From positions 45,337,460 to 45,401,459 of the forward strand of contig CM017558.1 of the NCBI GenBank assembly GCA_007844125.1: 64,000 nt of DNA. The letters run 5' to 3'. Origin of the DNA: Sinonovacula constricta (Eukaryota; Mollusca; Bivalvia; Cardiida; Solecurtidae). Positions 28,500-41,589 of this stretch are shown in pieces; positions within the stretch are counted from its first letter, which is position 1; every line of letters starts with the position of its first letter. The position numbers and the translations under genes are program-made. Under the pieces are notes generated by a model. That model searched no databases, was not told the origin of the DNA, and saw only the letters and a list, made by a program, of their open reading frames with translations.

Positions 28500-28920
28500 T
28501 TATAAGTATACAATACCAGATAAGGCCAGAATCCCGTCACGGTATAGTTGCTTGTTTGTGAATGTACGGAATAGTTACTAAAAACAGTTTGTTACGGAAT
28601 GATTACAAACCAAAACAGTAGTACATGGTTCTTAAGTAACATTACATGTACGCCGCACGTTCTCTCATTATTACTAACAGGCAAAAGCAATGGTATCTTG
28701 TCGGTCTCAGTCAGTCCCTGAAATATCTGGTGGTTTCTTTCAGTGATGTAAATGTTTGTGTAGATTGGGAACTTACTGATGAATGAACAGTGGCATCATT
28801 GATAAGGAATACAGGCTCTATTCTCGAGCAGTTTTATTACTACTTCTGTGATGCAACTTTCAAGGAGGGGCTCGTCTTGTATTTGTTTTTTTCCAATAGC
28901 AAATGGAGATGCGGTGTAAG
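28500..28920. repeat. Segment resembling 16820-17230
   Basis: Partner of the segment at 16820-17230, in the same orientation. No conserved reading frame was noticed. Confidence 0.5.
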
Positions 28921-31900
28921 TGATACACATATGGTTTGTAACAAACTGGCAACTGTGTAACTGGAATCTACAACAGGCTCCGAATGTAGATCTTTATTCG
29001 CTTTATTCTAGAGGAACTCTTTTTGTTGTGCTACCATTTGGATTGGAAACGCATTATTGTGGATTCACGGATCTTCGTTTTCAATATAGGTTAGTTCAAT
29101 TGTGTTTGCCTTTAAGAAATAAATCTTAAAACTTCCATATTAACCAAACTGGATTTGTGAACTTTATGAATATAAGGAACATTAAAAATATAAACATATG
29201 CATTTTTAGTCAAATCACTGTGCCTGGTTCACAATACCCATAGTAGTTTAACATTATCTGGGGTTCAAAAACAATGTATAAAAACTAAATTGTCGATAAA
29301 ATACAGTAGCTGTATATGTAAAAAAAACGAAAAATGTGATATAACCATACATATGTAATATCATTGATTTCTGTAGGGTTCAAACCGTTCACCTCTTGTA
29401 TTGTAGTTCAGTTTTTCTCAGTCTACGCCAGTGAATAATGGCACACGTTTGTCTTATGTAGTTCTTAAATTACGACTAGTACAATGTTTATATTTAAATT
29501 ACTACCTAGCCTGTATTATTAACTGGAGCTTACCACGGATTAAAGTCTGGTTCGTTGAGGGACCACTCTCTAATATTCTGAAAAAGCTTATGTGCCAAGT
29601 ACCTTTTGTTTTAACTTTTATGTACCCTTCATATTGTGTGTTCATTTCTGTGATAAGATGTCTTAAATCAGAATACCATATCTCAAAACCTAGTCTCGAT
29701 AACATTGGAAATAATTACTCTGATTATAACATAAATTAGTAGAAAATTGGTCTTAGAACTTTTATTGTGTGATTTTGCCTTCTAGAGTTTTGAGAATTGT
29801 GGGCCATGGTTAATCAAGTATTCAACTTATAAATATCACATTGAATATATATTATCTCTACAGACATTTGTATCGGTTTGTTTTTTTGTCAGGATGTCAC
29901 AAACAGTCGGCAACATATATTTAAGGTGCATCACTCCTCATATATACAAACTAGATAAGAACTCATGCAGGCTTTAATAAATATTTACTCTATTGACAAT
30001 AATACAATTATTCGCTTTATTAGAAGTTCAACAACATTCTGATGAATTGACCTTGAAGTGATTCCACTATGCACAAATGCACCCAATTGTCTTTGGCTTA
30101 AAGTTCATCGCATATACACTAACACTTATTTTTTTCCACTTGACTGCATGTCAGGCAACATCATGTTGTATGCATGTATACTTTTAATATTTATGCATTA
30201 AACTATGCTCTTCATGCTTGATCCTAGTTTGCTGTATACTAAAATTAATGGGACGGCGATGAAAGTATACACTCATCATATCTAATTATTCACTAACACG
30301 ATTGAATACTGCATCTCTTATCCAAGGGTGGTGTAAAGAGAGAAAATCATACTTAGCCAGATTCTGAAACTGCACAATGGATATTGTAAATACACCTATA
30401 GCAGAGAAGCAGAGTCATATTGATTCATGAAGCCCTCAGGACAATCATAGTTTGGTTAGTTTCATACAGTTTCTATCATTACGAATATGACAATGCCTCT
30501 GAGAATATCTATGTCACGCTGACTCTCTTCCTCCTGTCGTTCTTTTTGATGTCTTTCTTATTTCGTCTTTTCTATCAATGATCATTACGTTTTACGTAGC
30601 TGTCTAATCTCACAATTAACATAATAAGCGGACGCAATATATGCCCGGGTGAATAGCAAAGCATTCCGCATTGGTAGAAATTACCCATTGAATTAATATG
30701 CTCATCTAAAAAAACGCCTCATTTAACAAGCGATCTATACACACATTGTATGCAAACGGCAGTTCTTTGCCACTACGCTATATTTTCCTGCAAGAATTGT
30801 ACAATATCAGATATCTTCGGAAATCCTCGGCAATGACCGCCTTACTTTCTGCCACTGCCGTCCCACTGAGCTGATCTGTAGACTGAAAACTTTGATGATT
30901 TGTATCTTGCTCGATAGGAGGTTAACTTCTTTGGGACTTTTAACGGTGTAAAATAACTTTAAGCGTTTAAAGCTCGTTTTCACTAAATGTACAAACCATA
31001 CATTTAATTTCTAGTGTACATCAAAACGATGCATTGACGAAGTAACTATGATAAATATAATAATGTTGAAAGAAAACAACTGAAAACAATTATGAATAAT
31101 ATAAACGATACACGTTGACTAAACATTTTAGATTGTACTCAAATATTAATTTACCATATTCCAGTTTCAACAAGTATATCCCATATTTCTGTTCATAATA
31201 TACACCAGTTTCTTTTTTATAACAAACCACAGCTTACAAAAGTAATAAGTTTCATGAACACATATCGTTGTCTCAAGCACCTGTCGCTGGTTAACATCAG
31301 TAAAGGCACACTCAACAGCAGGTATGCAAGTACCGTCGTAACTGCTAGTGTTTCGTTAGATTGGCTTTCATCCTATGAACTTGTTTATGTTCATACAACT
31401 CACCAGGACTACCTTCCACGTTTCTAACAAGGTATGTATGTGTCATTAAATATTTTAACGTTAGTGTAATTGTTGAAGCTTATACTTTATTTATCCTACG
31501 TACTAAATATTTGCATGAAATTCTATCAGAATTAATGTTGACATTTATTGCTTTGTTGTTTATTTTCCACTTGGCCCATACTTTTAGGTTTAATGACACG
31601 ATATAACGGTTTGTCTATGTTTTGTTGCAACACTTTTAACACTAACTTACAGGAAAACTATCGTAAAAGATTTGATTTGATAATTGTAGACTCACGTACA
31701 TGCTCACGACAACACTTAACGTGTTGATAAGACTTCATTGTTTGGTTCCATTTAAAATATTGCTCAATTACAATATGTTCCAAAATATTGAAGGGTAAAA
31801 CTCTATGATATAATTGTGACAACAAATATTAAACAAACTTTAAAATTGTTAATAGCAGTGATTTATTTCTTGGATGTTTTACTGAAGACTACCCTGCTTT

Positions 31901-33781
31901 TTTACGAGCCGCAAAAAATCTGTCAACTACTAACATGTACATTACACTGTTTTTCAATAGGTTTTAGATATACATCAAACCATTTGTTCGGAGTCAAGCT
32001 CATTATGATGATGTTGATGAACATGAGTCTGCAGTCGTTTACTGCAATTCGAATAGAGAACATAGCCGGTCCGAAAGGCCATCAAATACTTTAATTGTTT
32101 ATCTCGATTAATTAGATTACTTTAATTAAAGAATTGTTTATTCGTCAGAATTAATCAGCACTGTATGCATCTTTGTTCTGGAAAATGCTACCGACCTTGT
32201 TATTTAGTGTGAAAAGACACGGGTATTCACAATCCAAGTATTTATTTACCTAGCAGAAATAAGTTTCACTAGGTCACGTAAAGAAATAGCTGGTGTGTAT
32301 GCTTTTAATAAAGAGATTAATTGGTGTTAGCTGTGATGTCATTGATTAAGTAGTAAATGTGCGAACTGTCTAAATTTCTGTTAAAAATTATGCTCATGCG
32401 TTACTAGTTGTTTGCAAATGTGAACCATTTAAGGAACGAAGATTAATTACTGTTCGAATTTCGAGCAGCTGCTGGACCGAATTCAATAATTTTCAACTTA
32501 AGCAAATGTTACCTATGAAAAATAAAAAATAATGCATTCTAAAAGTATCAAGTCATTTTAATTGTATCTATTTATACGAAATATGACTATAATTTGTTTG
32601 CACCGGCAGAAAAGGAAATGCAACTTCCTTTGAATATATTTTATTCATAACTGTTATCGCATGCACGTGAAAAAAATGATTTAATTGTAACCGTTTTATC
32701 TACCTTCATGCTTCATTTTAGATGCTTATTACAAAATACTCCATGCATTGCTGTCAATTTTCAGATTCCAAGATAGCATATAAAAAGATCCTTATGTGAC
32801 CTTTATTCTGGAATAAACACAAAAAACGTACTGACAAACGCTCTTCGTCGTTTTGTTCAAATGTTGTCAAACTTACTACATTAAACAACATTGAAAAGGC
32901 TCCGTATTTTATCACCTTCATAAAACAAACTGGATTAGACTTATTTCAGAATCACCTAGCATATGGAATGTGATGTGAAAATGTTACAACCGTCTGTCAA
33001 GGTCATCATTGGTCATCCATACACTTCCATATTGCCAACGAGTAACTAATAAGCCATAGTTAGTTAGGCAACAAAGTGATTCGTCCGTTTACGAATATTG
33101 TTCGGGAAGTAAATAAATTCATCTTATGTTTTTGCCTTTTTTTTGTCGTAACTGCAGTATTGTTCCCTATAAAAATGAAGATGAATAAGTGCTCATGTGG
33201 TTTTGTCCTTGAAACATAGTTTAGACTGCTAAGGGACATATTGTACTGTAAATTACTTGTTTACCAGTGGTAAATTACCACAATGAGGCAAGAACAGATT
33301 ATGTTGCTGTCTAAGACAGTTGGATTATAAAAAATGAAGAAAAGGCCTGTACTCTTGTTATGTTTTGAAAATGTGAATGAACATCATTTTAGTAGATACA
33401 AGGAAATTCATTAAAACACTCAACATATATAACTGTAACAAATGGAAAATCTTCATAATGGTTGAATGGGATGGCAATAATAGCTCTCCTTAATTTCTTT
33501 TAGCAAATGCAATATAAAATAAATGATATATAAAATAAAATTTGAGTATCTTTAATCACAATCATTCTATTAAAGTTATTTCAAAGAACCATTGTCATTA
33601 AGCGTTGAATCATTCAGAACAAATGGTTTACACATTTCACATATTTAAAAAAAAATTAGGCGTTGGGCTTCAGCACTGTATTTTCACATAGTCGAGTTGT
33701 ATAATCTTAATCTGAAGAGCTGTTTATTGTTTTAATAAATTAAACATAAAAATGCAGATTCAATAAAGGTTTTTTGTATTG
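28921..33781. other. AT-rich stretch, nothing recognised
   Basis: The longest stretch without a repeat or gene call, about 4.9 kb. Both strands carry only short frames (up to 102 codons) without recognisable domains. Non-coding conserved elements or remote 5'UTR exons of the channel gene cannot be excluded. Confidence 0.45.
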
Positions 33782-33943
33782 TTCCAAGGCGGTAACTGAT
33801 AGTTTTTCTTTTTGTGTGTTATGTCTCGTCTCTGTGTTTTGGTCACATTTACATTTACCCTGATGCCTTTGTCAAGAAGTAGATTAAATTTAAATATCTG
33901 TGGAAATTATGATAGGATCTTTTCTTATTTACCTATTATGTAT
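33782..33943 (+). mobile_element. RPT-A copy, 5'-truncated
   Basis: Starts abruptly at TTCCAAGGCGGTAACTG and runs to the standard 3' end TTTTCTTATTTACCTATT. Confidence 0.85.
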
Positions 33944-34369
33944 TATGTAGTGTACGTCTTTAACTGTTGAATTTCAATACACACAATTATTTTAAGCATT
34001 TCGTATAAAAAAGGTTTGACTTTTTAATGTATTGATTGCAGGATGTGCGTATACTATGCCTGAATGTACACGTATATGGCTTACTTATGTTCTTTGTGAT
34101 AATCAATTTGTCGGCTTGCAAACGGAACTGCAAATTTACCTTTAATGAGATTTATTTGTTTTTGTTATATTCAAATATATTCAAATTTCGTTTAAGCACA
34201 GGAACATGAGCACCAGAATGCTATACACAATAATAATGCACGTGCGCCACGCACACCCTGATGTAAATTCGTTGATGGAATTTATCTTCACGCATGAATC
34301 ATACACATTGAAAGAAATAACTCGATACTAACTCTGAACAGTAATAATTATTCATTCTTAAACGTGGAA

Positions 34370-34760
34370 TCCTACAGTTTGGACCAAGTATTTTCCCTTC
34401 AAACTCCCAAATTATTTTTATCTAAAAGGATCCCATGAAATGTTATTAATTGATATTCTACATATATGTAAGAAGTGAAAAACAACACCCGACTAGCTAC
34501 ACAGTTAGCTTTTTAAACTAACAAAACCACTTGACCCCTAAAGTTTTAAGGTCATTTTATATTATCATCAGGGTAATCCGCTCTGACGGCGAACTCATGC
34601 AAAGCACCTCTTCACTCCCCATTTTTCTACTTGTGTTCCATAGCGTGGCAATTCTGACATAATTTCCAATAAATAATTTGCTGCAAAAGATATCAAGAAA
34701 ATCCATTGGATTGAGAAAAGCTTTGCTTAATACCAGCATTGTTCAAATAATATATATATA
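34370..34760. repeat. Segment resembling 1900-2340
   Basis: Partner copy 32 kb away, with a single copy of the TTATATTATCATCAGGGTAA motif at 34556. Confidence 0.65.
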
Positions 34761-34771
34761 TATATATATAC
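34750..34771. repeat. (TA)n microsatellite
   Basis: Eleven TA units. Confidence 0.97.
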
Positions 34772-36675
34772 CTTAAACCCACCTTTGAGCATACTTAGCA
34801 TATTTTCTTTTTCATGATTATACATATACATATACATTTCGTTAAAATCTCCCCGTGCATGTAATCTATCTTGTCATTTAATTTATCCTATCGTCTTTTG
34901 ACGTATATTTTCCTCTGACTACAATGGACTGTGGTACTCTATCTACTCATGTACAGGGTGCTACATCCGTGTACACTTACTTTCTTGTCATCTTGTCTTT
35001 GATTGAAATACCTTGATTTAATGACATTAACTTAACTTCAAGAATGCGTTATCACTTGGACAATTCTTTTCCAAATAGGTCTGTTTTCTTGTCACTGCTT
35101 GCATTGAAGAAATCCCTAAGAAAGGGCAAGTTCATATACATATAACTTGGCATAAATGGATCTCATGTGCTACTCACTGTATTCTCTTACTGACGACGAT
35201 ATGTCACGTGGTAAGGAACCAATAAAGGGGTTTATATTGTAAAGCTGATACCGACACAGTCTGTATTATGTATGAAATCACGCACTTCTTGTGGTTCCAT
35301 TGATTGATTTCTTGAATCTGGTCAAACCTTTATTAGTAATATAAGTTTATTGGTAACGATACCTTCTGTAGTATGGTTTAGAAACACATTGAATAATAAT
35401 ATTTTCAGATTTCGAATGTGTTTTAGGAAATCTATTAATTTACGATAAATTATTTTTTACGTTATATTTGTGTAATTACATGTCGAAACCTTTATTCGCT
35501 AACATTTTCCAACTATACCAAAGCAATGGACGTTAACAGATCTGATCAATATGTTATTTAAATGCCCTATCTCGCCTTTTTAATACGTGTGTAATGTAAC
35601 GTTTTAAGTTGTATACGGTTTTTTAAAACAAACCAAGAATTATTACACTTCAATAGCGGAAGCGTGTCTATTCAACCTCTCAGAATATACGACATCTCCC
35701 GGGAGCTCGAAGGAGTGTAAAAGGTGACACCGCCTTTCGATAAATTATCACCCTGACTCTTTGCTCTAGAATTCCCCTAGCGTGTCAGTAACCTTATCTT
35801 GTTTGGGTTGTTTTATGTTGCTTGGAATAATGTTGGCCCATGACTGGTGCGTGCTTGTTATGGAACCTTTGTCGAAACGCAACGAGCGACAAACGCAACG
35901 AAAATGTTAACGAGAATGCAATAAAAGGTCCGAAGGATAATTCTTACTTCAAATTAGCATTGGACACGAATGTAGACGAGGCATGACACGAAGAAAGAGC
36001 AAAGAACACGGTTACACCTTTGTTACGGATAGTCGACAAATAAACGACTTGGGTGCTTAACCGGGATAATTTGTTGTTTTTAAGTAATCCATTAATTTGT
36101 AAGTATTTACATGTGCAGGCACATGTATAATATGAAATGAAAAGTTGTAACAAAACAAAAGAATAAGCAATGTAAATACATAACATTAAGTCCATTTAAA
36201 GTTTTAAACTTTCCCTACAGGAAATGAGAGTATTAGAATATTAAATCTTTATGCTGTCTGGTGTGTGTGTGTAGTAACATTATGTTAAAAGGAAATGCTT
36301 CTAAAATGATAAGGATCTTTTGAAGTTTTGTATGTTTAACCATATTTCGGCTAACTGCTGCGTTTAGCGATACCAGAGGGGTTTTAATTATTATTTATGT
36401 TTAGCCAAAAGGTTTTAGAAAATTCATATTATGAATATATATATATATAAGAAGGTGTTCTTCTACAGCGTAACAGAAAACAAAACAATGAGATTCCATC
36501 AGAGTTGGTAAACTGTTTGCATTTGTAGGAATAAGACTGTAAGTAGTGTGCATTTTAATTGTTTTACCTTTTTATAATGCAATATAAAGTACCATATTAC
36601 CATGAGTTCCAATTCATGTTTGATAAATATGTGTCCATTTCTTGCGAAAGTAATATTTGTTAAGGTGATTGTCAA
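34772..36675. other. AT-rich stretch with one GC-richer patch
   Basis: A patch at 35690-35780 (CTCCCGGGAGCTCGAAGGAG, GGTGACACCG) resembles block X of the 5 kb duplication. The RPT-A fragment at 35995-36062 is listed separately. Confidence 0.45.
35995..36062 (-). mobile_element. RPT-A fragment, decayed
   Basis: The minus strand gives GGTTAAGCACCCAAGTCG and GTCGACTATCCGTAACAAAG, the middle part of RPT-A. Confidence 0.45.
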
Positions 36676-36685
36676 GTATACACAT

Positions 36686-36718
<33 letters not shown>

Positions 36719-36729
36719 TGCATATACAT
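36676..36729. repeat. 54-bp alternating purine-pyrimidine tract with (CG)n core
   Basis: Strict alternation from GTATAC through (CA)n and (CG)n (about 36697-36711) to CATATACAT without a break. Good Z-DNA-forming potential. A second, shorter such run is at 37631-37652. Confidence 0.95.
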
Positions 36730-36900
36730 TTTGCCAGATTACTGATGAGGGTTTACATGTATACTACTCACCTGCTACTCTACTTCCTTTAAAGAAATGT
36801 TCATATCAGCAGCAGCAGTAAGTAATCTAGATTGATTTAAGCAGAATTATGCATACATTTCACATTACATGTATCACCATTTTTGTTATCTGGATTTTGT

Positions 36901-36936
36901 TTACAGTCGCTTTGTTATATATATAAGCGACTGTAA
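36901..36936. repeat. Short perfect inverted repeat
   Basis: TTACAGTCGCTT (36901-36912) and its complement AAGCGACTGTAA (36925-36936) with a 12-nt AT loop, 22 bp left of an RPT-A copy. Confidence 0.85.
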
Positions 36937-36957
36937 AAAATAGGTTCATTAAATAAG

Positions 36958-37082
36958 GTAGAGTTGTTTCCCGTCTCTGTGTCTTTGTCACATTTACATT
37001 TTACCCTATTTGCCTTTGTCTAGAGGTAGATTAAATTTAAATATCTGTGGAAATTTTGATAGGACCTTTTCTTATTTATTTA
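36958..37082 (+). mobile_element. RPT-A copy, strongly 5'-truncated
   Basis: Starts near CCCGTCTCTGTG and keeps the 3' end GATAGGACCTTTTCTTATTT. Confidence 0.8.
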
Positions 37083-37229
37083 TTGTAAAAACCAAGAAAT
37101 AAGTATTATATTTATGATATGACATAATACCTGGGATGTTGTTGGCCTGCATGAGTATCGGCTGCTACTGTCTTAGAAAAGCGCCAGTAGCGTTATGTGT
37201 GTCCATCAAATAAGTACGTGTGTAACTAT

Positions 37230-37400
37230 CTTTGTCACTTTCTGAATTATTTATGAAGTCATTCACTCATTGTGTTTCTCTTGAGTGCATTTCGATAGCT
37301 CCCGAAGAAAACTTTCAATAGCCGCTCACGTTATTGGTCTGCTTTCTCTGCGATTTGTCCGTTGTTTTCTGAAATGAATCTTACGTCATGTTGACATGTA
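37230..37400. repeat. Segment resembling 39325-39480
   Basis: TTATTTATGAAGTCA ... TTGAGTGCATTTCGATAG ... CGTTGTTTTCTGA recurs as TTATTTATTAAGTCA ... CATTTCTATAG ... CGTTGTTTTCTGA at the same spacing. Confidence 0.6.
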
Positions 37401-37630
37401 ACATAGCTATTTACTTAAGTACAATCAATAAACGACACTTCGCATAGCAGTCCTAGCTAATAACTTCAGTACGAACATCGAATGAAACACCGATAAGCAG
37501 TTCTGACAATACAAATAATCATCGCAAGACGCACCGGCAAGCATTCCTAGGTACTTACTTAGGCATGATCATACAGGGGCTAAACTTTTAAAAAATAATT
37601 TGCGGGAAAAACTGCTGTCTGTGTGTCTGG

Positions 37631-37652
37631 ACGCACACGCGCACGCACGCAC
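37631..37652. repeat. Alternating purine-pyrimidine tract
   Basis: ACGCACACGCGCACGCACGC-type sequence, 40 bp left of SINE family 2 copy A. Confidence 0.85.
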
Positions 37653-37694
37653 AAATATACATATATATCTCTATGTATATCTATCTGTGTATAT

Positions 37695-37902
37695 GACCGG
37701 CCGCAATAGCTCAGGTGGTAGAGCGTCGGCTTGCGGATCGTCGTGGGTTCAAACCCCGGCCTGGTCAAACCAACTTTAAAGTTGGTAGTAGTGGCTTCCT
37801 TCCGAACGACTTAGGGGACAGCATTACGCCTGACTCTCCGGTGTCAGTTTAATGGACCCTCCGGGTTCAGTCCCTGGGTGCGTCATAAGTGCCCCTGTGC
37901 CA
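37695..37902 (+). mobile_element. tRNA-derived SINE, family 2, copy A
   Basis: Head GGCCGCAATAGCTCAGGTGG with TAGAGCGTCGG (A-box) and GGGTTCAAACCCCGG (B-box). The body has GTAGTAGTGGCTTCC, GACAGCATTACGCCTGACTC and GTGTCAGTTTAATGGACC. It ends at GCCCCTGTGCC, running straight into a TA repeat and a long hairpin. Confidence 0.92.
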
Positions 37903-37915
37903 TATATATATATAT

Positions 37916-38002
37916 AACAAAGCAAAACTTGTTCTCCATAGCCGTTTAGAATGAGTATACCACTCACTCTTAACGGCTATGAAGTACAAGTTTTGCTTTG
38001 TT
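37916..38002. repeat. 87-nt long hairpin (41-bp arms)
   Basis: Arms 37916-37956 and 37962-38002 are inverted copies with 4 mismatches in 41 and a 5-nt loop. They start AACAAAGCAAAACTTG and share CATAGCCGTT. The outer flanks are AT-rich (a TA repeat on the left). It is either a foldback mini-element or an RNA hairpin source. Confidence 0.93.
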
Positions 38003-39324
38003 TAATTATTCTATTCGAATGCCATTGCTTTAATGTAAAATTTGTTTCCAGAGTGTGAGGATAAAATCTGTCTCGTATCGTGAAAACATGAATAATATAT
38101 TATTTTTTCAATCAAAATACAAGATTTTTTTATTACAAATATCTGATATCTAACTCCGTATATACAACGAGTCCACGCAATATAATATTCGCTTTGTGAT
38201 TCTATCTTCAGATGATTTAATCTCATCAACTTTCATTAAAAAATGTAATATTCATTTGCTTAATTTCCTTTATAGAACATTTCTACGAGGACAACTCTTA
38301 ATAATTTACTGATCGTGTTGGAGTCACGAATAAATATGAGAAAATTTCGTTGTAAATTTATTGTAATATGCGAATCTTTTATCACACCTATTTGTTTAAG
38401 TTGTTTCTGATTTCATCCTTCATTAACAAAACACAACACACAGTTACAGAAGTAAATTTTTAATCCTCTTGAGTTCACAAAGGTCATAAAGATTATTGAT
38501 TTACAAAGAGTTTCTTCAGGGCATGGTATCCTAGCTTATAGAATGTAAACAATAAGTGGTAAAGATTATACCTATTGTTCTCACTTTTACATTTGGCTTG
38601 AATACCTTGGTGTCCTGTGTCTTTTCAATTGTTTGTATATGTTGCTCATAGGACTTTGTCTTATATTCTCTTATTCACAATAAACATGACCAGTGTTAAA
38701 TAAACTGGCATATCCACTAAATGTAAGTGTAGGGCTTGTTGTGAATAGTATACATGTACCTTTCCTATACAGAAGAACATGTGCGTTTTGTTAACAATGT
38801 TATTAATTTAAATATGTGTAAAAGAGAAAGAAACATTTGCTTTCAAACTAATAATATTTATTCCAGTAAAACACATGTACAATTTTAAAAAGAAGTATTC
38901 CGTAAATAATTTAAGTACTGTCATTCTATTGATTTCTTCTTTACGGTACATATCATGTGACAACAACAACAGAATAAAGTGAAAAGGTGTTGACAGAGAC
39001 GATTATTCATTAAAACCCAACCATATTGGCAGTGATATATTCATTTCTAATACTAATGATTATTAATGTGAACACTACGAACTTTGTATATATCTAATGT
39101 ATATCAATGTAGACGATAACTACATTGTTGTTGATCTATAAAAATGTGTATGTCATTTTCTCTAGTATTTATTTTATGTTCACTTATAGTATGTATACCT
39201 GTTTAATATATATACGCTCTTAAAATGTAATATTAAATACATGCATTTTTATTCCAGTATTGTTTGCAAATGTCCTTTTTCACACTCGAATTCTAGTTTC
39301 CAGGAAATAAGCTTCAGTATTATT
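38003..39324. other. AT-rich stretch, little recognised
   Basis: Only the variant B fragment at 38585-38672. Confidence 0.5.
38585..38672 (+). mobile_element. RPT-A variant B 3' fragment
   Basis: TTTGGCTTGAATACCTTGG, TGTCCTGTGTCTTTTCA and GGACTTTGTCTTATATTC match only the 3' half of variant B. Confidence 0.6.
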
Positions 39325-39480
39325 GGATTATTATCTGAATTATTTATTAAGTCACTCTCCTTGAGTACTCTTAATTACATTTCTATAGTTGTCGCACATA
39401 ACTTCTAACGCCCCGCGGATAATAGTCTACTTCATCACTCGCAGTCATTCGTTGTTTTCTGAGCAGACATAAGAGAACAA
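39325..39480. repeat. Segment resembling 37230-37400
   Basis: Partner of 37230-37400. It lies just upstream of block X of the 5 kb duplication. Confidence 0.6.
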
Positions 39481-40060
39481 ATATTGGTTGCCATTTTATT
39501 TAGCAAGGTTTTAAAAGATTAAGACGAGAAGATAAGTTATTTGTCTTAACTATCGAAAAGATTTTCCCAACTATTTGGCTATTAAGCGAACGTTCAGGAG
39601 TCAAAGTAGTAAAGTGCCGTGACAAAAAGTAACGCAGACTGAGATTGTTTCTGTTTCGTGTCCTCTTGGTATTTTATACAAAGGCTTCTAACTGTATTTG
39701 ATTTCAAAACAACGTGCTCACTCTTTGTACTTCAATATTGGAAACGTTTTTCCGCACAAGTTGCTCTGCCCCTGTGTTAACACGGCATCCTTGGGGATCC
39801 TCATGAGCGGTGTATATAAATGGTGACACCGGCAGATGATATATTGTCTATCCTTTCCATCTGCTTCTGGCTTATAACTAGGTTTCTCTCCTGACCAAGA
39901 ATATCCGGGATATTCTCCCGCGTTGATTAGAAAAAAGACTCTTATAAGCAGTGCTGAGGATGGTAAAGTCTGCCAAAAACGTGTAAACATTATCTATGTA
40001 TTTGAATAAAAGGAATATTTGAAGACAAGAAAACTGTGAAAAGTGTTTCCTTTTCACCAA

Positions 40061-40061
40061 T

Positions 40062-40095
<34 letters not shown>
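40061..40095. repeat. (TTG)n microsatellite
   Basis: About 11 TTG units inside block X of duplication unit 1. The matching place in unit 2 (about 45200) has no expansion. Confidence 0.97.
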
Positions 40096-40768
40096 GTTTT
40101 GGTTAAACATTTTAGTAAAACGTAATATCTTTAAAGAAAATTATCTAATATTTACAATATGTATTGACAGTCAATCTGAGCAGTTATTTATTTACATGTT
40201 CCTTTGATAGAACACCGTTGTGTAATTTGAAAAAAAAATCAGAAACATATTGAAATTATATCAAAATTGTTGGAAATCTTATTTCTGTTACCTATTTTAT
40301 ATTCAAATTATTTGAAGCAAATTTAAATCACAAATAACGCATCTTTAATGTTTTTAACTAAATTGAAGATTATATTGCGTGTGTACAAGCAATAAATGCA
40401 TATGAGGTGTAACCAGATAATGTAAGCCATTGTTCTGCTCCGCTGTATTCAGTCGATTAGTTGATAACTTGAAAATTAATATTGGGTCAATATCCGCCAA
40501 GATTACGATAAGAATGCCTAATTATATATACAAAGCAACGTAACAATTGTGCTAAAGATAGCTATTTATTACGCCTGTCAAGACACGCTAGAAGCGAACA
40601 AGGATATACATGTATTGCGATACATACAATACAATACAATATATTGCCGTATTTGATCAAATAACGGGCTTTTCAATCAATTATAAGTAGCAAAATAAAA
40701 GACAAATCCCTGAGTATAATATGACATAGCTTTATGAGCTTAAAAATGGTAATCACAGAAACAGTTAA

Positions 40769-41062
40769 TTGAGCGTCGGCTCCAGGCTCGGGAGGCCCCG
40801 GGTTCGATCCTGGGCTGCGACATATCAAAGTCGTTAAATATGGTAGTGGTATAGCTCCTTTGCTAACGCTAAAGCAAATATAAGGGTAGTTCCATGACTG
40901 GTTGGCCCGGTGTCAGGATAATGTGACTGGGTGTGGTATCATGTCAGGTGTTCACGCATACTATACACAGTGAAGGAAGCACTATATCTGCTTCAAGTGG
41001 ACATCGTCTCCAGATAACTGAAATAATGTAATGTGGGACGATAAAACCAAAAAAACTAACAG
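40769..41062 (+). mobile_element. tRNA-derived SINE, family 1, copy B
   Basis: The head is shortened at the 5' side (GAGCGTCGGCTCCAGGC), with B-box GGGTTCGATCC. The body has GGCCCGGTGTCAGGATAATG, then TGCTTCAAGTGGACATCG, and the 3' end is GGGACGATAAAACC followed by an A-rich tail. Inserted in unit 1 of the 5 kb duplication only. Confidence 0.9.
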
Positions 41063-41589
41063 TAAAGTAATATGACTAGGTCGTGTTTGATGAAATTGCC
41101 GAATAACAGTTAATTGTAATGTTTTAAGTATTCTGCACGGAATTACTTTATAACAATGTGACTACTTCCAGTAAATGTTATTAAAAAAAACATATTTAGC
41201 ATATATATTTGCTAAGAGTTCAGTTAAGGCAAAGTTTTAACATTCGAACACATTTTCGGACAATTTAAAAAAAAAGGAAAAGGACAAGATTCAGAGCGAT
41301 CCCAACAAATAAAGTTATGATCATCAATTTAAAGTTTAAATTTTAAGCCATACATTAACCATTTATAGTCGTAGGGTCTAAAAAGATTTACAAACTCACC
41401 AATGTTCTCCCACCCCTTTTCCCAAGGTGATATATAAAAGAGGTAAGTTAAACCTAGAAATAAATTGTCTGCTATTTGATGAGAAGTAATAAACTTGGAA
41501 ATTATGTCAGGACGTCTCAAAAATCATTGCTGTTGCTCTCGTTTTGGCTATATTAGTTTTGACAACTCAAAACTGTAATTTGGAATTGT

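Noticed and set aside
39718..39990. 90-codon minus-strand frame in block X
   Set aside because: The duplicate at 44850-45070 has frame-shifting indels and stops, so the frame is not conserved.
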